This document shows, piece after piece, positions 12,472 to 14,713 of a DNA stretch of 14,713 nucleotides; within the stretch, counting starts at the first letter, position 1; each line of letters starts with the position of its first letter. Below the pieces are notes generated by a model. That model was not told where the DNA came from, ran no database searches, and worked only from the letters and a program-made list of their open reading frames with translations. This DNA comes from JBMOLC01 sp049324215. GTDB taxonomy: Bacteria > Patescibacteriota > Microgenomatia > UBA8517. The DNA is taken from contig JBMOLC010000017.1 of the NCBI GenBank assembly GCA_049324215.1, positions 1 through 14,713 of the forward strand, given 5' to 3'. The position numbers and the translations under genes were made by a program.

Positions 12472-12476
12472 GGCCG

Positions 12477-12483
12477 CCACCTC
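12477..12483 (-). promoter_or_regulatory. Shine-Dalgarno deciding the Nramp-like start
   Basis: GAGGTGG lies 5 bases before the ATG at 12471. The earlier ATG at 12498 has no SD and directly follows a TATATT box. Confidence 0.55.
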
Positions 12484-12524
12484 GTGGTCGTCAAGCATAA
12501 TATAATGCTACCACAAAGGAGTGT

Positions 12525-14237
12525 TTAGGCGCTTTTTTGAAGTTTATCGAGTCTTGTCAGTTCGACGAGGCTTGTTGCTTCTTTTGGGGATTTATCATCT
12601 CTGAAGCGGACGAGGCGGGGAAAGCGCAAAGCCAGACCGGCTGAGTGGGTCGGGCTTTTGGTGATTTCATCCGCCGCAATTTCGACGACCAAGGAAGGGC
12701 TTACCCAAAAATCCGGAGTGTAGTTTTTGTGCACCTCATATTCTCTAGGTTTTTCTCTGGTTTCAAGTTTTGAAAGCCGAGCCTTCATCTCTCTAAATTG
12801 TTCGTCGGTTAATCCCGTCCCAATCTTGGTGGTAGTGACTATTTTTTCTCCCTTCTTGACCCCCACCAAAAACTGTCCCAGCCCAAAACCCGCCCTTTTC
12901 CCTCGACCCAGAGTGTAACCCATGACGATCGCATCAATCGTATCCGCAAGTTTGCCCAGAGAGGCTGCCTCCTGCTTCATTTTTACCCAGCGCCAACCAG
13001 TACGGCCGGCGATGTACTCGGCATGAACTTTCTTGACAATTACTCCCTCAAAACCCTTCTTGACGTTCTCTCGATAAAGTTCATTGATCCTTTTGGGGCT
13101 ATCCGTCATCTCGCTGTCAACAAGTTTCAAAACATCTCCCGATTTTACCGTTGCCTCCAAAACCTTGCGTCTTTGGCCAAAGGGCTCGGCCATCAAATTC
13201 TCTCCATCTTTAAAAAGGATGTCAAAGACAAAAAATTCAATTCCGACTTTTTTGAGGGTTTCTTCGATCTCGTGTTTTCTCCTCCTGGTCATTGTCGTCT
13301 GGAAATTTGCAAGATTTTTGGTTTCTTCATCAAGCCCAACTGCCTCGCAATCCAGAATTGCCTCGCGGGCATGAACTTGTTCTCCGATTCTTTGAAGTTC
13401 CGGAAACATCCACGAATTCTCATTGAGGTTTCGGGTAAATGCTTTTACAATCCCTCCCTTTTTGTAATGGATGGAAAGCCTGAGACCATCAAGTTTTGGC
13501 TCAACAGCCACCTTGCCCATTTTTTCAACCATCTCTTCAGGGCTTTTTAGTCTCTGGGCCAGCATGGGCAAAACCGGAATACCCAAAACCGGCTTAATCT
13601 CCTGGGCCGCTTTCTTTATTCCCCTTTCTTTGACGGCCTTTGCCAAAAGCCCGACATCCGGAGCAACATTATAGGCTTTTTCCAGATCGGCCTTTGCCCC
13701 CTTTCCTCCTGTTTCCATCCAACTTAGGGCATCGAGAACTGTTTTATCTGAAAACCCAAGTCTCAAACGCCCAACAGGAACTCTGGCAACAAAGCGGGCC
13801 GAAAGTGGGTCTAGATTTTTTAATAAAGCGGCGGTTTTTTCAATTTTTCTTTCCTGGCTTCCCTCCCCTGTATCCTTCGCTACTTCCAAAAGCTTCTCGT
13901 AAACCTCACTTACCGAAAGCGTTTTTACTTTTCTTGAACTTGAACTTAGACTTTCCGCCACATCTCCTAAATCTCCTTTTTCTTTATAGATATGCGTTAC
14001 CTGGGTTAAATCCTTCCCATACGCCTGGGCCAGGACCCTGATCATCATTTTCTCGGCAATATTCAGAATCACGCCTTTGTAGGAAGGGGCAAGCGCCCCC
14101 AAAACCAAATAGGTGACTTTGTCAATCTCCGAGGCATCAGTTTTTTTGAATAAATCAGCCAAGATCTTAGTTATTTCAATTCTCGAAGAAGTTTTCTCTA
14201 ATTTTTCAAGGAAAGAAGCAAGTTCCCTAAATTTCAT
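12525..14237 (-). CDS. lig: ATP-dependent DNA ligase (archaeal/LigB-type)
   Basis: The 570-residue protein matches archaeal-type DNA ligase I in length and layout: an N-terminal helical DNA-binding domain (about 1-220), then nucleotidyltransferase motif I VEPKLDGLRL with catalytic Lys248, Ia FTRNLNENSWMFPEL, III ILDCEAVGLD, IIIa FFVFDILF, IV FEGVIVKK and V WVKMK, then an OB-fold with VEIAADEITKSP. It seals nicks through an AMP-lysine intermediate. Bacterial replication normally uses NAD-dependent LigA, which is not in this window. A TATAAT box (14246-14251) and an AAGGGG stretch precede the ATG. Nramp-like and endonuclease Q genes lie downstream. Confidence 0.95.
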   Translation of the reverse strand: MKFRELASFLEKLEKTSSRIEITKILADLFKKTDASEIDKVTYLVLGALAPSYKGVILNIAEKMMIRVLAQAYGKDLTQVTHIYKEKGDLGDVAESLSSSSRKVKTLSVSEVYEKLLEVAKDTGEGSQERKIEKTAALLKNLDPLSARFVARVPVGRLRLGFSDKTVLDALSWMETGGKGAKADLEKAYNVAPDVGLLAKAVKERGIKKAAQEIKPVLGIPVLPMLAQRLKSPEEMVEKMGKVAVEPKLDGLRLSIHYKKGGIVKAFTRNLNENSWMFPELQRIGEQVHAREAILDCEAVGLDEETKNLANFQTTMTRRRKHEIEETLKKVGIEFFVFDILFKDGENLMAEPFGQRRKVLEATVKSGDVLKLVDSEMTDSPKRINELYRENVKKGFEGVIVKKVHAEYIAGRTGWRWVKMKQEAASLGKLADTIDAIVMGYTLGRGKRAGFGLGQFLVGVKKGEKIVTTTKIGTGLTDEQFREMKARLSKLETREKPREYEVHKNYTPDFWVSPSLVVEIAADEITKSPTHSAGLALRFPRLVRFRDDKSPKEATSLVELTRLDKLQKSA

Positions 14238-14245
14238 AGCCCCTT

Positions 14246-14251
14246 ATTATA
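14246..14251 (-). promoter_or_regulatory. Ligase -10 box
   Basis: Perfect TATAAT on the leftward strand ends 8 bases before the ATG at 14237. The -35 region is weak (CTTAAT). Transcription would start 1-2 bases before the ATG, downstream of the AAGGGG stretch, which argues for a leaderless mRNA. Confidence 0.55.
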
Positions 14252-14264
14252 CACGTTATACACG
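14247..14264 (-). repeat. Tandem 9-bp repeat CGTGTATAA x2
   Basis: On the leftward strand CGTGTATAACGTGTATAA is a perfect two-copy repeat. The first copy ends the small membrane gene (Arg-Val-stop); the second makes the ligase -10 box. The promoter may have arisen by local duplication of the gene end. Confidence 0.6.
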
Positions 14265-14459
14265 CTGATTAAGGTAGGTGGAAAAGAAGAAAAAGGCAAA
14301 AATGACCACCCCAATAAAAAGCAGGCCAAAAACGATGCTGATTAACCCGCTCCATTCCTCGTGAATGACTTTATTTAAGCCCTCGCCAACCAGCGTCAGT
14401 CCAAAAAGGGACGGCAGAATCAGAATCATGTATAAAAATTGTGGGTCAGATGGGCTCAT
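14256..14459 (-). CDS. Small two-helix membrane protein, conserved hypothetical
   Basis: The 67-residue protein has two hydrophobic segments (about 8-24 and 40-60) separated by GEGLNKVIHEEWSG, and ends in STYLNQRV. It resembles small conserved membrane hypotheticals of CPR genomes; function unknown. GGAAAGG lies about 12 bases before the ATG. It lies between a winged-helix gene and DNA ligase on the same strand, and its last bases form part of the 9-bp repeat used in the ligase promoter. Confidence 0.7.
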   Translation of the reverse strand: MSPSDPQFLYMILILPSLFGLTLVGEGLNKVIHEEWSGLISIVFGLLFIGVVIFAFFFFSTYLNQRV

Positions 14460-14479
14460 GTGAATAACAACCTTTCCGC

Positions 14480-14713
14480 TTAACGCCCGGCAATAAAATA
14501 GCGGGCAGCTTTGGTACTCCCCTGCTTTTTGATTATACCCTTCTTCATCATCTCGGTTAGGTCCCTTAAGACCGTATCCTCCGAGACCATGGGCAAGACT
14601 TTTTTGACTTCCTGCATTGTCCCCGAACCCTGGTCGCTCAAGTATTCGAAAAGCCGCATTTGCCGCTCAGAAAGGGCGATCTGCTCACCGAACTTGGCTT
14701 TAAGTTTGGTGTC
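14480..14713 (-). CDS. Winged-helix DNA-binding protein (C-terminal part, 5' end outside window)
   Basis: A leftward frame enters from the right edge and ends at TAA 14480-14482. The visible 77 residues form a typical winged helix-turn-helix: ALSERQMRLFEYLSDQGSGTM, then a recognition region PMVSEDTVLRDLTEMMKKGI and a wing IKKQGSTKAARYFI. The serine-rich turn followed by the TVLRDL recognition helix resembles DeoR-like or Fic-associated wHTH domains. The N-terminal part is not visible, so its function (regulator or domain of a larger protein) cannot be said. Confidence 0.75.
   Translation of the reverse strand, partial: DTKLKAKFGEQIALSERQMRLFEYLSDQGSGTMQEVKKVLPMVSEDTVLRDLTEMMKKGIIKKQGSTKAARYFIAGR

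Noticed and set aside
11119..12498. Canonical Mn/Fe Nramp transporter (MntH)
   Set aside because: DPGN in TM1 and Met in TM6 are both missing, so the symbol mntH is not justified.
13023..13550. A 175-codon plus-strand frame opposite the DNA ligase
   Set aside because: It mirrors the ligase, whose motifs I-V are intact. No recognisable domain or promoter supports it.

Overview
The window is gene-dense, with no gap above about 100 bases, many 1-4 base gene overlaps, short proteins and few clear Shine-Dalgarno sites. TGA is a normal stop codon (several ATGA start/stop overlaps). Several proteins resemble conserved hypotheticals I associate with Candidate Phyla Radiation (Patescibacteria) genomes, and the DNA maintenance genes have an archaeal flavour (ATP-dependent ligase, endonuclease Q). 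The best guess is a CPR bacterium, possibly Microgenomates, from a metagenome. This placement is inference. I found no rRNA, tRNA, CRISPR array or transposase.

Region 1 (1-3713) is the most interesting part. Two tightly coupled operons diverge from a 98-bp intergenic region. Leftward are a CsoR-family repressor, a frameshifted DUF1573 gene, a CPLC-motif membrane protein and a membrane-anchored rhodanese with an unusual Cys-rich C-terminal domain (cut by the window edge). Rightward are a membrane-anchored thioredoxin-like protein (CPHC), a second CPxC membrane protein paralogous to the first, and a helical protein ending in a Cys pair. The intergenic region holds a CsoR-type G/C palindrome, a second inverted repeat and two opposed promoters. 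Together they look like a metal- or persulfide-responsive, extracytoplasmic thiol system that I do not recognise as described.

Region 2 (3714-4588) is a type II toxin-antitoxin module (ribbon-helix-helix antitoxin, RelE/YafQ-like toxin) with its own promoter and palindromic operator. A near-perfect 21-bp direct repeat brackets it, and one copy is the 3' end of the preceding gene. The remnant of a HAD phosphatase gene follows.

Region 3 (4554-14713) is entirely leftward. In transcription order it holds: a winged-helix protein (partial), a two-helix membrane protein, ATP-dependent DNA ligase, a non-canonical Nramp-family transporter, a CaCA-type cation exchanger, endonuclease Q, a DUF4870-like membrane protein, isoaspartate methyltransferase, peptidyl-tRNA hydrolase, a conserved helical protein, a four-helix-bundle (S23-type) protein, a CvpA-CAP fusion, a short O6-alkylguanine alkyltransferase, acylphosphatase and a membrane protein with a PDIDH motif. 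Much of this block concerns repair or housekeeping (DNA deamination and alkylation, protein isoaspartate, stalled peptidyl-tRNA) plus cation transport. Many starts lie only 6-10 bases after a -10 box, so leaderless transcripts are likely common.
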